Position numbers and translations under genes: made by a program
Assembly: GCA_023410575.1 (NCBI GenBank)
Contig: JAEYPP010000001.1
Coordinates: 1 to 64,000, forward strand
DNA length: 64,000 bases
Source: Bacillota bacterium
Lineage (GTDB): Bacteria > Bacillota > Clostridia > Lachnospirales > Lachnospiraceae
Direction of reading: 5' to 3'
Part shown: positions 33,396-41,664 of the stretch, one piece after another
Numbering within the stretch: position 1 is the first letter of the stretch
Layout: each line of letters starts with the position of its first letter
The notes under the pieces: generated by a model
What the model was told of the DNA's origin: nothing
Databases searched by the model: none
What the model saw: only the letters and a program-made list of their open reading frames with translations

Positions 33396-33596
33396 ATGAG
33401 TAGTAGAAATCGCGTAGAAGTACCTGAAGCTAAAGAAGCAATGGATCGTTTCAAAATGGAAGTTGCATCTGAAATAGGCGTTCCTTTAACACAGGGCTAT
33501 AACGGCAATTTAACATCTTATCAGAATGGTAGCGTAGGCGGCTATATGGTTAAGAAAATGATCAAAGCACAAGAGGAATCAATGGCTGGGAAATAG
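33396..33596 (+). CDS. Small acid-soluble spore protein, alpha/beta type
   Basis: 66 residues from the ATG at 33396; the ATG at 33381 is part of the ribosome site region (GGAGGAG). Coats spore DNA and protects it from UV and hydrolysis; degraded by the GPR protease on germination. Seen: P-E-A-K-E-A-M-D-R-F-K-M-E-V-A, the GPR cleavage region S-E-I-G-V, G-Y-N-G-N-L-T-S-Y-Q-N-G-S-V-G-G-Y-M-V-K-K-M-I, all family hallmarks. Expected to be expressed in the forespore under sigma G; I could not identify a convincing sigma-G promoter. Confidence 0.95.
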   Translation: MSSRNRVEVPEAKEAMDRFKMEVASEIGVPLTQGYNGNLTSYQNGSVGGYMVKKMIKAQEESMAGK

Positions 33597-33657
33597 CGAT
33601 ATCGAAACTGTTATGTAAGAGACGATAAATAATTAAAATACGGTTTAAACACAGTAG

Positions 33658-33694
33658 AATAAATGGTGCAGCTTTGGCTGTGCCATTTATTTTA
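33658..33694 (+). terminator. Terminator of the SASP gene
   Basis: AATAAATGGTGCAGC (33658-33672) pairs with GCTGTGCCATTTATT (33677-33691), 4-base loop, TTTAT tail. Confidence 0.8.
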
Positions 33695-33769
33695 TGTAAA
33701 AACGGTCATGCTAACGAAAAAGATAATTTACTAAATTTTGTGAAGTCAAATCATATTATGAAAAAAACG

Positions 33770-33797
33770 TTGACAAACTTAAATTATATAATAAAAT
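33770..33797 (+). promoter_or_regulatory. Promoter of the rsmD-coaD operon
   Basis: TTGACA at 33770-33775, 16 bases, TAAAAT at 33792-33797. Confidence 0.55.
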
Positions 33798-33867
33798 AAA
33801 GATATGTTGAATGAAAATGGGAGTGGTGTATCATACTGACACCCTGAGTGTATATGGAGTTGATTTT

Positions 33868-34425
33868 ATGAGAGTAATCGCTGGTAAGGCTAGAAGAACA
33901 TTATTAAAGACTCCGGAGGGATTGGATACAAGACCTACTACGGATCGGACAAAAGAGACTCTGTTTAACATTCTAAACCCATATCTGGCCGATTGTGATT
34001 TTTTAGATCTCTTTAGTGGAAGTGGAGCAATTGGCATAGAAGCACTAAGTCGAGGCGCATCCTTTGCAGTTTTTTCAGATACAAGCAAGGCAGCATGTGA
34101 ATGTATTCGTTCTAATATTAAGGCAACACATTTTGAAGATAAATCAGTAGTCTTACAAAAAGATGCACTTTCTGTGATACATGCAATGGAAATTGCAGGA
34201 AGAGTATTTGATATCATCTTTATGGATCCACCATATGACCATGAGTTTGAAAAAGAAATATTAATGACGTTAGAGTATTCTACAATTGTTTATCACAATA
34301 CCATGATTGTGGTGGAGGCATCTCTTAGAACTACATTTGATTATTTAGAAGATACAAAATTTAAAGTGATAAGAGAAAAAGAATATAAGACAAATAAGCA
34401 TGTATTTATTGAGGTAAAAGAATAG
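33868..34425 (+). CDS. rsmD: 16S rRNA (guanine966-N2)-methyltransferase
   Basis: 185 residues from MRVIAGKARR at 33868, the usual start of RsmD; the longer reading from 33811 adds a non-conserved tail. Uses SAM to N2-methylate G966 of 16S rRNA. SAM motif I is D-L-F-S-G-S-G-A-I-G-I-E near 51; catalytic motif IV is M-D-P-P-Y near 122. TGGAG lies 8 bases upstream. Homologous to ylbH; coaD follows as in Bacillus. Confidence 0.93.
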   Translation: MRVIAGKARRTLLKTPEGLDTRPTTDRTKETLFNILNPYLADCDFLDLFSGSGAIGIEALSRGASFAVFSDTSKAACECIRSNIKATHFEDKSVVLQKDALSVIHAMEIAGRVFDIIFMDPPYDHEFEKEILMTLEYSTIVYHNTMIVVEASLRTTFDYLEDTKFKVIREKEYKTNKHVFIEVKE

Positions 34426-34449
34426 CGGATATGCCGTTTGGAGGATAGA

Positions 34450-34941
34450 ATGAAAAGAGGAATTTATCCTGGGAGTTTTGATCCGATTACATTAGGACAT
34501 TTGGATGTAATCCGACGAGCATCTAAAATAATGGATGAGTTAATCATCGGAGTGTTAATTAACAGCGCGAAGGCACCGTTGTTTTCAGTTGATGAAAGGG
34601 TCAAGTTAATTCGACAGGTGGTAATAGATATTCCTAATGTGAAAGTTCAGGCTTTTGATGGATTAACAGTGGATTTTGCAAAAGAGCATAAAGCATCAGT
34701 TTTAATTCGAGGATTAAGAGCGATAACTGATTTTGAATATGAGCTACAAATTGCACAGACTAATAGTAAGCTAAATTCACAGATTGATACTGTGTTCTTT
34801 ACCACAAGTGTCGAATACTCATACTTGAGTTCAAGCATTGTAAGAGAAATTGCACGTTATGGTGGGGATATCGCCAAATTTGTACCGGAAAGTATTATTC
34901 CAATTATATACGACAAATATAGGGGAAAGAAGAGTGAGTAA
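34450..34941 (+). CDS. coaD: Phosphopantetheine adenylyltransferase
   Basis: 163 residues from the ATG at 34450, 5 bases after TTTGGAGG; an upstream in-frame TTG lies within that ribosome site. Transfers AMP from ATP to 4'-phosphopantetheine, the penultimate step of CoA synthesis. Seen: Y-P-G-S-F-D-P-I-T-L-G-H-L-D at 5-18 with the T/HxGH nucleotide motif, L-I-R-G-L-R-A near 88 and S-S-S-I-V-R-E near 128. Twelve-base gap after rsmD (to the upstream TTG), stop codon one base before the next start. Confidence 0.96.
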   Translation: MKRGIYPGSFDPITLGHLDVIRRASKIMDELIIGVLINSAKAPLFSVDERVKLIRQVVIDIPNVKVQAFDGLTVDFAKEHKASVLIRGLRAITDFEYELQIAQTNSKLNSQIDTVFFTTSVEYSYLSSSIVREIARYGGDIAKFVPESIIPIIYDKYRGKKSE

Positions 34942-34942
34942 T

Positions 34943-35623
34943 ATGGCAATGAGTAGAATTGAGCAATTAATAGAGGATATATATGAGTTTGTTGAAAGTT
35001 GTAAGATGCAACCGTTATCACAAACAAAGGTGATTGTACCTAAAGATCAATTGTATGATTTATTAGACGAATTACGCCTTCGTACTCCTGATGAAATCAA
35101 ACGTTATCAGAAAATAATTGCTAATCGTGATGCGATTATTGCTGATGCGGAACAGAGAGCATTACAGATTCAAGCGGATGCGAAAGAAAAGGCAAAAACA
35201 CTTGTGAATGAGAATGAGATTATGCAGCAAGCTTATTATCAGGCCAATGAGATGGTAAGCAGTGCAAGTGCTCAAGCAGAAGCAATGCTAAAAAGTGCCA
35301 ATGAAGATGCAGAACAGATCCGTACTGGTGCCTTAGCTTATACGAATGAGATTTTAGGTGAGGTAGAAGGTATTCTTGCTGATGCTTATGAAAGTAGTAG
35401 AGCTAAGTCAGAAGCTCTTGTTAATGCTCTAAAGGGTAATTTAGATATTGTAGTTAATAACAAACGTGAATTAACAGAGCAGTTAACGCCACAACAACAA
35501 CAGATGGATTCAATCCATATCCAGAATGATGTGGATAATGAAGTGTCGATTGAAAGAGAATCATATTTTGATGACCAAGATTACAACTTTGATGAGAATA
35601 AATTCTTAGAAGATATTGACTAA
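34943..35623 (+). CDS. Coiled-coil protein of the ylb block
   Basis: 226 residues from the ATG at 34943, one base after the coaD stop. The reading from 34850 would overlap coaD. N-terminal conserved segment S-R-I-E-Q-L-I-E-D-I-Y-E-F-V-E-S-C-K, then a long helical coiled coil rich in Ala, Glu and Gln (about 55-170; A-D-A-E-Q-R-A-L-Q-I-Q-A-D-A-K-E-K-A), resembling DivIVA-like or V-ATPase subunit E/H-like proteins. C-terminal part is acidic and Asn-rich. Common in Lachnospiraceae behind coaD; function unknown. Probably a structural or membrane-curvature protein, but that is a guess. Confidence 0.75.
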   Translation: MAMSRIEQLIEDIYEFVESCKMQPLSQTKVIVPKDQLYDLLDELRLRTPDEIKRYQKIIANRDAIIADAEQRALQIQADAKEKAKTLVNENEIMQQAYYQANEMVSSASAQAEAMLKSANEDAEQIRTGALAYTNEILGEVEGILADAYESSRAKSEALVNALKGNLDIVVNNKRELTEQLTPQQQQMDSIHIQNDVDNEVSIERESYFDDQDYNFDENKFLEDID

Positions 35624-35665
35624 TTAAAGTTACATAAAGTTTGTGATTAACTTTTATTAATAATT

Positions 35666-35717
35666 GGAGCTGTAGTACATGCTGAATGAAAAATCAGCTG
35701 TTTTACAGCTCCTTTCT
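35666..35717 (+). terminator. Terminator after the coiled-coil gene
   Basis: GGAGCTGTA (35666-35674) pairs with TACAGCTCC (35704-35712), with an inner GCTGA/TCAGC stem and TTTCTT. Its arms are like those at 6500 and 19731. Confidence 0.75.
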
Positions 35718-35850
35718 TAATATATTGGAAATTCAGAGGAATTTCCTAATATATTAAAATGCTCCGCAGGATGCGCTCTACGCTACGCTACGGCGCGGAA
35801 CAAAAGATGTGCTTGTAAAGTGTTGCTCGTGAGAGTGTGCGAAGCACACT
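35717..35850. repeat. Second hairpin and CpG-rich island
   Basis: TTAATATATTGGAAATT (35717-35733) pairs with 35740-35757 (one extra T), the same placement right after a terminator as at 19759. It is followed by a CpG-rich stretch with a TACGC-TACGC-TACGG direct repeat (35778-35792), a perfect GTGTGC-GAA-GCACAC palindrome (35835-35849) and outer GAACAAAAG/CTTTTGTTC arms (35797 and about 35850). Lies between convergent genes. Confidence 0.6.
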
Positions 35851-35871
35851 TTTGTTCTAACCTCAAATGAT

Positions 35872-36870
35872 TTATGCCAAAAGAAAATATGTATATCCAA
35901 TGGATAGCACGAGTGCAATACAGGCACTCATGAATTTGCAGACAAGATAGTGTGTTGAAGAAAGATTACAACCTGAAATTACGGATTTTGTTTGAGCAAA
36001 TCCACTTAAACCACCAAATGCAGTAATGGTAGCAATTAGAATGAATTTGAGATCTAAAGTAAGTGTTAAGCAGCTAATATTATGAATTCCGGTCGTAATT
36101 TCTAAGATACCTGTCAAATACGCAACACCTGTACCAAATGGAATTGGCAGATTGGTGATAAAGGAAGCTAGAACTGAAAATAAGACGATATAACCTCCAA
36201 CTTTTGTTACAACTTCAAATGCATTTAGAATGGATTCATCCAGCATTGTAAATTCAAATCTAGGAGATGTTGTAATTAGCTTATCCTCGGTAGCAGTCGC
36301 TTTCACGGTAGGTAGAAATGAGCATTCCTTTTTACTAAGTAAAACATGCCAAAGCATTGAGCTTAGATAAGAAGAGGTATACAAAATAAGAAGAAGTGGA
36401 AGTCCGACTTTGGGAGAGGCAAGTTGAATGGATGCAATATAACTCAGAACGAACATTGGACTTGCATTGTTTGAAAATGCACAGAGCATCTGGGCCTCTT
36501 TTGTGCATATAACTCTATCGTATCGTAAATCAGCGGTCGTTTTGGCACCAACAGGATAGCCAGCAAGAAAACCAATAAAAACAGGATAACACCCCTCTTT
36601 ACTAATTGGAAGAAACAAGCGAAAGAGAGGATATAAAAGTGAAGATAGTATCTTTGTGATTCGTAAACGGACAATTAGCGAAGATATGATCATAAATGGC
36701 AATAATGTTGGAAGTAAGGTGTCCCACCAAAGTAACAGTCCGTTTCTAGCACCAGAAAAAGCAACCGAAGGAAATAATAAAATCAAAACAAGAAATAGCA
36801 ACAAACAGATTTTAATAAGTCTGCTTTTCAAACGGATTTTTCTAATATGAGAGGAATCATAAGATTGCAT
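35872..36870 (-). CDS. ylbJ: Sporulation integral membrane protein YlbJ
   Basis: 332 residues with about eight membrane segments and nucleoside-recognition (Gate) regions: A-F-S-G-A-R-N-G-L-L-L-W-W-D-T-L-L-P-T-L-L-P-F near 36-58 and G-F-L-A-G-Y-P-V-G-A-K near 102. In Bacillus ylbJ is a mother-cell (sigma E) gene needed for heat-resistant spores. Here it is inverted relative to rsmD-coaD, ending convergently with the coiled-coil gene, but remains in the ylb neighbourhood. Confidence 0.9.
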   Translation of the reverse strand: MQSYDSSHIRKIRLKSRLIKICLLLFLVLILLFPSVAFSGARNGLLLWWDTLLPTLLPFMIISSLIVRLRITKILSSLLYPLFRLFLPISKEGCYPVFIGFLAGYPVGAKTTADLRYDRVICTKEAQMLCAFSNNASPMFVLSYIASIQLASPKVGLPLLLILYTSSYLSSMLWHVLLSKKECSFLPTVKATATEDKLITTSPRFEFTMLDESILNAFEVVTKVGGYIVLFSVLASFITNLPIPFGTGVAYLTGILEITTGIHNISCLTLTLDLKFILIATITAFGGLSGFAQTKSVISGCNLSSTHYLVCKFMSACIALVLSIGYTYFLLA

Positions 36871-36931
36871 TAGGCACCTATACAGACGGACTGCTCTTTT
36901 AAAGGGGTTAGTTTATTATATTATTGTACTG

Positions 36932-38170
36932 TTATATTATGACAGGACCAACAGTATATTCATCCTTTAAATTATGCCAAAACTTTGAAAAAACAACCTG
37001 ATTATATATATGGGAAGCATTAATATCATTTAGAAACATTGCATATTCTTTTGTTGACAACAGAGTTTTTGCATCAGCTACTTTGGTTATGATAGGAATA
37101 TGACTATTTATTTGTATCTCCTTTAATATGTTACTTGAAGATCTCTTAAAACCTATTAATCTTGCATACATAATTTGATTTGCATGATAAAAGTCAAAGT
37201 CGGATTGCTTTAAATTCAGCAAGATATGAAGAAGGGAACGCTGAATTCTAGTTGATGTCAGTTGTTTGGTCTTTAAAGCCTGCGTAAAAGAGGTAAAACT
37301 CATGGCAGGTGTGAGTAGATTTTGAATTCTATTCGATAAGTCGTCTGATACATCTTGAAAAGTGGAAATCTCATTTGCTTGCAATAAAAGCTGGTAATAG
37401 AGTAAGCTAGAAAAATCATCGGATGTTATTGGACACGTATGTTGATAGGAATCTTTTAGGATTTCTATGCATGCATTCGGAAGGTTTGTTACCTTAAAGA
37501 AAGGATTCGCTTCTGTAATATGTTTTCGTATTGCAGTGGCGGAAGGGTTATTCTCATTTAATTGTTCGCAGTGGTAACCGGCACCCTCTCGACGAATTGT
37601 TATTGGTTGGATGAAACTACCTAATTTGGATAAGGCTTTTAGGTATTCAATGCCAAGAATGTTATTGGGTGAGGTTAATACCTCGCACAACTTAGAGCTG
37701 CTGTAAGTTGGATTTTTCAAAGTTTCACTGATTGCTAACGCTCTTGCTCTTGGGTAAGTCTCCCCATTTTTTTGGTAACGCAATAAAGCCTCTTTATAAT
37801 TAGAGGGTTCTTCAAGCAGATAATTTGCAAGGAATCTCATTAGTGAAAGATCACCACATTCACTTCCAAAACAAAGATAATCGATAACTCCAAGGTTGTG
37901 TAATAAGCATACCGCACCATAGGCAAAGTATTCGGCACTTGCAGTGGCATAACATACTGGAATTTCAAAGATTGCATCTACATTGTTAAGTAGTGCCATC
38001 TTAGTACGAGCGTATTTATCTAGAATTGCAGGAGCACCACGTTGAACAAAGTTGCCACTCATAACAACGATGACATAGTCCGCATTTGTTATTTTTTTAA
38101 TTTGATTTATTTGATAAAGATGTCCATTATGAAATGGATTATACTCTGCAATGATTCCAATGGTTTTCAT
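36932..38170 (-). CDS. tmcAL: tRNA(Met) cytidine acetate ligase (YlbM)
   Basis: 412 residues from the ATG at 38170, with GGAAGG 8 bases before it; a TTG five codons earlier is inside that region. Makes N4-acetylcytidine at the wobble position of elongator tRNA-Met from acetate and ATP. Seen: N-P-F-H-N-G-H at 10-16 (nucleotidyltransferase HxGH), V-M-S-G-N-F-V-Q-R-G near 39, G-S-E-C-G-D, and S-A-T-A-I-R-K-H near 195. Usually next to ylbJ, as here. It uses acetate directly, and pta-ackA, which makes acetate, starts on the other side of the intergenic region. Confidence 0.92.
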   Translation of the reverse strand: MKTIGIIAEYNPFHNGHLYQINQIKKITNADYVIVVMSGNFVQRGAPAILDKYARTKMALLNNVDAIFEIPVCYATASAEYFAYGAVCLLHNLGVIDYLCFGSECGDLSLMRFLANYLLEEPSNYKEALLRYQKNGETYPRARALAISETLKNPTYSSSKLCEVLTSPNNILGIEYLKALSKLGSFIQPITIRREGAGYHCEQLNENNPSATAIRKHITEANPFFKVTNLPNACIEILKDSYQHTCPITSDDFSSLLYYQLLLQANEISTFQDVSDDLSNRIQNLLTPAMSFTSFTQALKTKQLTSTRIQRSLLHILLNLKQSDFDFYHANQIMYARLIGFKRSSSNILKEIQINSHIPIITKVADAKTLLSTKEYAMFLNDINASHIYNQVVFSKFWHNLKDEYTVGPVII

Positions 38171-38300
38171 ATAAATACCTTCCAAATTATGTTTGATATA
38201 TCTATTATTATAGTTGAAATAAGAAAAAATAACAAGAATGTAGAATATTCTTGATAAAAGTACACATAACAGACATCAAAAGTATTTACATAAATTTCAC

Positions 38301-38329
38301 TTGTATAGTTTGAGCAACAGTATTATAAT
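38301..38329 (+). promoter_or_regulatory. Promoter of pta-ackA
   Basis: TTGTAT at 38301-38306, 17 bases, TATAAT at 38324-38329, about 108 bases before the pta start codon. Confidence 0.6.
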
Positions 38330-38436
38330 GTAACGTGGATTGTCGAAAGGTTAAATTCGTCAAAAATAAAAAAAATGTATTGACCAAAGGATGAATGGTT
38401 AAAACTATACTACATAAGACAGAAAGGAGTTTTATT

Positions 38437-39432
38437 ATGGGATTTATTGATGACATCAAAGTTAGAGCTAGAAAAAATTTGAAAACGATAGTATTGCCAG
38501 AGAGCATGGACAGAAGAACGTTTGAGGCAGCTGCGAGAACTTTAGCAGAGGGCAATGCCAACTTGGTTATTGTCGGTACAAAAGAGGAAGTAGAGAAGAA
38601 CTCTGAGGGCTTAGATATTAGTAAGGCAACTATTGTTGATCCAAACGAGTCTGATAAGCTTACTTCTTATATTGATAAATTAGTTGAGCTTAGACAAGCA
38701 AAGGGTATGACACCTGAAAAAGCAAAGCAAATTTTAACAACAGACTACATTACATACGGTGTAATGATGGTCAAAATGGGCGATGCTGATGGTTTGGTTT
38801 CTGGTGCTTGTCACTCAACTGCAGATACTTTAAGACCTTGTTTACAAATCTTAAAGACTGCACCTAATACAAAGTTAGTTTCAGCATTCTTTATCATGGT
38901 TGTTCCTAATTGTGATATGGGGGCGAATGGAACTTTTGTTTTCTCTGATGCAGGCTTAAATCAAAATCCAAATTCAGAAGAATTAGCAGCAATTGCTGGA
39001 TCCTCTGCAAAGAGTTTTGAAAAACTTGTTGGAAAAGAGCCAATCGTTGCTATGCTTTCTCATTCCACAAAGGGAAGTGCTAAGCATGCAGATGTAGATA
39101 AGGTGGTAGAAGCAACAAGAATTGCAAAGGAATTATATCCAGACATTAAGATTGATGGTGAATTCCAATTGGATGCAGCTATTGTGCCTAGCGTAGGCGC
39201 TTCGAAAGCTCCGAATAGTGATATTGCTGGTAAAGCAAACGTATTAGTCTTCCCAGATCTTGATGCTGGTAACATTGGTTATAAATTAACACAGCGTCTT
39301 GCTAAGGCAGAAGCTTATGGACCATTAACACAGGGTATCGCTGCACCTGTTAATGATTTATCCAGAGGATGTTCTTCTGATGATATCGTAGGTGTAATTG
39401 CTATTACAGCAGTACAAGCTGCTTCCAAATAG
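38437..39432 (+). CDS. pta: Phosphate acetyltransferase
   Basis: 331 residues from the ATG at 38437, 7 bases after AAAGGAG; an earlier in-frame start at 38395 is not supported. Converts acetyl-CoA plus phosphate to acetyl phosphate. Short Pta form (no DRTGG or AAA domain), typical of Clostridia. Seen: L-P-E-S-M-D-R-R near 26, G-D-A-D-G-L-V-S-G near 130, S-A-F-F-I-M-V near 156, and F-P-D-L-D-A-G-N-I-G-Y-K near 275. First gene of the acetate operon; ackA follows after 15 bases. Confidence 0.96.
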   Translation: MGFIDDIKVRARKNLKTIVLPESMDRRTFEAAARTLAEGNANLVIVGTKEEVEKNSEGLDISKATIVDPNESDKLTSYIDKLVELRQAKGMTPEKAKQILTTDYITYGVMMVKMGDADGLVSGACHSTADTLRPCLQILKTAPNTKLVSAFFIMVVPNCDMGANGTFVFSDAGLNQNPNSEELAAIAGSSAKSFEKLVGKEPIVAMLSHSTKGSAKHADVDKVVEATRIAKELYPDIKIDGEFQLDAAIVPSVGASKAPNSDIAGKANVLVFPDLDAGNIGYKLTQRLAKAEAYGPLTQGIAAPVNDLSRGCSSDDIVGVIAITAVQAASK

Positions 39433-39447
39433 AAAAGGAGATTTAGA

Positions 39448-40638
39448 ATGAAAGTTTTAGTTATTAATTGTGGTAGTTCCTCTTTAAAGTATCAATTAAT
39501 TGATTCTGAGAGTGAAAAGGCATTGGCAGTAGGCATATGTGAAAGAATTGGAATCGATGGACGGTTAACTCAAAAAGCTGGAGATGGAGAAAAAATTGTT
39601 ATTGATGATGAGCTTCCTAATCATGAGGTTGCAATCAAAACGGTTATTTCTGCATTAACAAATCCTGAATATGGTGTAATAATGTCCTTAGATGAGATTA
39701 ATGCTGTTGGGCATCGTGTTGTTCATGGTGGAGAAAAGTTCGCATCTTCTGTTATAATTACAGATGAAGTTATAAAAGCAATTGAAGATTGTAACGATTT
39801 GGCACCTTTACACAATCCAGCAAACGTTATTGGTATCAATGCTTGTAAGCACCTAATGCCTAATGTTCCTATGGTAGCAGTATTCGATACAGCATTCCAT
39901 CAGACAATGCCTAAGGAAGCTTACCTTTATGGTATTCCTCATGAATACTATAATAAATATAAGGTAAGAAGATACGGGTTCCACGGAACAAGCCATAGCT
40001 ACGTATCCCAGCGTGCAATCGCTCTTGGTAAGTTAGATCCTAACAACTCTAAGGTTATTGTTTGCCATCTTGGTAATGGAGCAAGTATCTCCGCGGTAAA
40101 GAATGGTCATTCTGTCGATACAAGCATGGGCCTTACTCCGTTAGAAGGATTAATTATGGGAACAAGAAGTGGTGATATTGATCCAGCTATCATTGAATTT
40201 ATAGCTAAAAAAGAAAATCTTACTCTTAGTCAAGTAATGGATGTTCTTAATAAAAAATCTGGTGTGCTAGGTATGTCTGGGGTATCCTCTGACTTTAGAG
40301 ATATCGAAGTAGCAGCCAATGAAGGTAATGAACATGCAAAAGAAGCTCTTGCAACATTTTCTTACCGTGTTGCTAAATATGTTGGTTCTTATATTGCAAC
40401 TATGAATGGTGTAGATGCGATTGCATTTACAGCAGGTCTTGGTGAAAATGATAAAAACGTCAGAAAAGCAGTATGCTCTCATTTAGGATTTATGGGCGTA
40501 GAAATTGATGAAGAAAAGAACGCTCTGCGAGGTAAGGAGCTAGTAATATCCATACCAGATTCCAAAGTTCAAATTATGGTTATTCCAACCAATGAAGAAC
40601 TTGCAATTTGCCGTGAAACTGTAGCGCTAGTCAAATAA
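39448..40638 (+). CDS. ackA: Acetate kinase
   Basis: 396 residues, normal size. Converts acetyl phosphate and ADP to acetate and ATP, the main substrate-level phosphorylation of acetogenic fermentation. Seen: N-C-G-S-S-S-L-K-Y (7-15), V-G-H-R-V-V-H-G-G near 86, F-D-T-A-F-H-Q-T-M near 147, R-Y-G-F-H-G-T-S-H near 175, and L-G-N-G-A-S near 208. AAAAGGAG precedes the ATG. Confidence 0.97.
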   Translation: MKVLVINCGSSSLKYQLIDSESEKALAVGICERIGIDGRLTQKAGDGEKIVIDDELPNHEVAIKTVISALTNPEYGVIMSLDEINAVGHRVVHGGEKFASSVIITDEVIKAIEDCNDLAPLHNPANVIGINACKHLMPNVPMVAVFDTAFHQTMPKEAYLYGIPHEYYNKYKVRRYGFHGTSHSYVSQRAIALGKLDPNNSKVIVCHLGNGASISAVKNGHSVDTSMGLTPLEGLIMGTRSGDIDPAIIEFIAKKENLTLSQVMDVLNKKSGVLGMSGVSSDFRDIEVAANEGNEHAKEALATFSYRVAKYVGSYIATMNGVDAIAFTAGLGENDKNVRKAVCSHLGFMGVEIDEEKNALRGKELVISIPDSKVQIMVIPTNEELAICRETVALVK

Positions 40639-40655
40639 ATAGAAATTATTTTTTG

Positions 40656-40684
40656 TTGACAAACCATTTCTAAGTAGTTATAAT
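40656..40684 (+). promoter_or_regulatory. Consensus promoter of the DUF177-rpmF operon
   Basis: TTGACA at 40656-40661, exactly 17 bases, TATAAT at 40679-40684: a perfect consensus, fitting a highly expressed ribosomal-protein operon. Confidence 0.85.
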
Positions 40685-40744
40685 ACTAACAGTGTGAATT
40701 TTTGGGCGCTGATTTAATGTGTCTATATTAGACAGGAGTACCTT

Positions 40745-41272
40745 ATGATTATACAAGTGTCTGAGATCATGAATATTCCAGAAGGTGTAAAGACTTATCA
40801 AGTATCCATTGAGGCAGATGCATTCGTTATCAATGGTTGTAAGTATGAAATAAGCCAAAAGGATGACGTGGCAGTACGACTTACTAACTTAGGTTCTAAA
40901 AAGGTCCTAGTGGAAGTTAAAACGAACTTAACGTTAACAGTTCCTTGTGATCGTTGCTTAGAGGATGTAATAGTCCCAATCAGTATCGACACAGCAAAAG
41001 AGATTGATTTTTCAATGTCTGAGGGACAGCGTGCCGAGGATTTAGATGAAACAAATTATGTTACCGGATATGATTTAGACGTAGATCAACTGGTCTATGA
41101 AGAAGTCTTGATTGGTTTCCCAATGAAGGTTCTGTGCAGCAAGGACTGTAAAGGAATTTGCAAGGTCTGTGGTGCTAACCTGAACAAAGGGGAGTGCGGC
41201 TGTGATCGTACAGAACTAGACCCAAGAATGTCTGCTATCCGAGATATTTTTAACAATTTTAAGGAGGTGTAA
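40745..41272 (+). CDS. DUF177/YceD family protein
   Basis: 175 residues. Seen: V-P-C-D-R-C-L-E near 64 and, in the C-terminal half, C-S-K-D-C-K-G-I-C-K-V-C-G-A-N-L-N-x-G-x-C-x-C (about 130-152), the cysteine pattern of DUF177. The family is almost always encoded directly before rpmF (YlbN in Bacillus, YceD in E. coli) and is linked to 23S rRNA or ribosome maturation. Three bases before rpmF. Confidence 0.88.
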   Translation: MIIQVSEIMNIPEGVKTYQVSIEADAFVINGCKYEISQKDDVAVRLTNLGSKKVLVEVKTNLTLTVPCDRCLEDVIVPISIDTAKEIDFSMSEGQRAEDLDETNYVTGYDLDVDQLVYEEVLIGFPMKVLCSKDCKGICKVCGANLNKGECGCDRTELDPRMSAIRDIFNNFKEV

Positions 41273-41275
41273 TCA

Positions 41276-41461
41276 ATGGGAGCTATATGTCCAAAGAATA
41301 AACATTCCAAGGCTAGAAGAGATAGTCGTCGTGCTAACTGGAAGATGACTGCTCCAAACTTAGTGAAATGTAGCAAGTGTGGCGCACTTATGATGCCTCA
41401 CCGCGTATGTAAAGCTTGTGGTTCATACAACAAGAAGGAAATCATCGCAACTGCTGAGTAA
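41276..41461 (+). CDS. rpmF: 50S ribosomal protein L32
   Basis: 61 residues. Basic N-terminal tail (K-N-K-H-S-K-A-R-R-D-S-R-R-A-N-W-K-M) followed by a zinc ribbon with C-S-K-C at 35-38 and C-K-A-C at 48-51. The start M-G-A-I-C-P-K is the Lachnospiraceae style; the usual Bacillus form begins with A-V-P. The C-positive (zinc) version suggests no zinc-saving paralogue is needed here. AAGGAGGTG precedes the ATG. Confidence 0.95.
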   Translation: MGAICPKNKHSKARRDSRRANWKMTAPNLVKCSKCGALMMPHRVCKACGSYNKKEIIATAE

Positions 41462-41490
41462 TCTAAAGTTTGTATGTTTAGGATTTTTAT

Positions 41491-41528
41491 AAAGACTGTT
41501 ACCTAATCGGTAGCAGTCTTTGTTTTTT
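41491..41528 (+). terminator. Terminator of rpmF
   Basis: AAAGACTGTTACC (41491-41503) pairs with GGTAGCAGTCTTT (41509-41521), followed by TGTTTTTT. Confidence 0.88.
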
Positions 41529-41535
41529 CGGTTTT

Positions 41536-41586
41536 ATATCCAGTAAAGGAGCATGATTGTTTCAATCATGCTCCTTTACTGGATAT
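41536..41586. repeat. Perfect 51-base palindrome
   Basis: 24-bp arms (41536-41559 and 41563-41586) match exactly around a TTT centre; the arm starts ATATCCAGTAAAGGAGCATG. It directly follows the rpmF terminator. A related copy with the same GGAGCATGATT/AATCATGCTCC core and the following ACTGGATAT..GAGCT is at 49073. Possible dispersed hairpin repeat; could serve as a terminator for the convergent AraC gene. Confidence 0.85.
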
Positions 41587-41664
41587 TGAGCTGTTTTATG
41601 TTGTAAAAATACCTATTTTGGGGTCTGATAAATAAATATTCATGCCAGCCTGATTTTATTTAGT

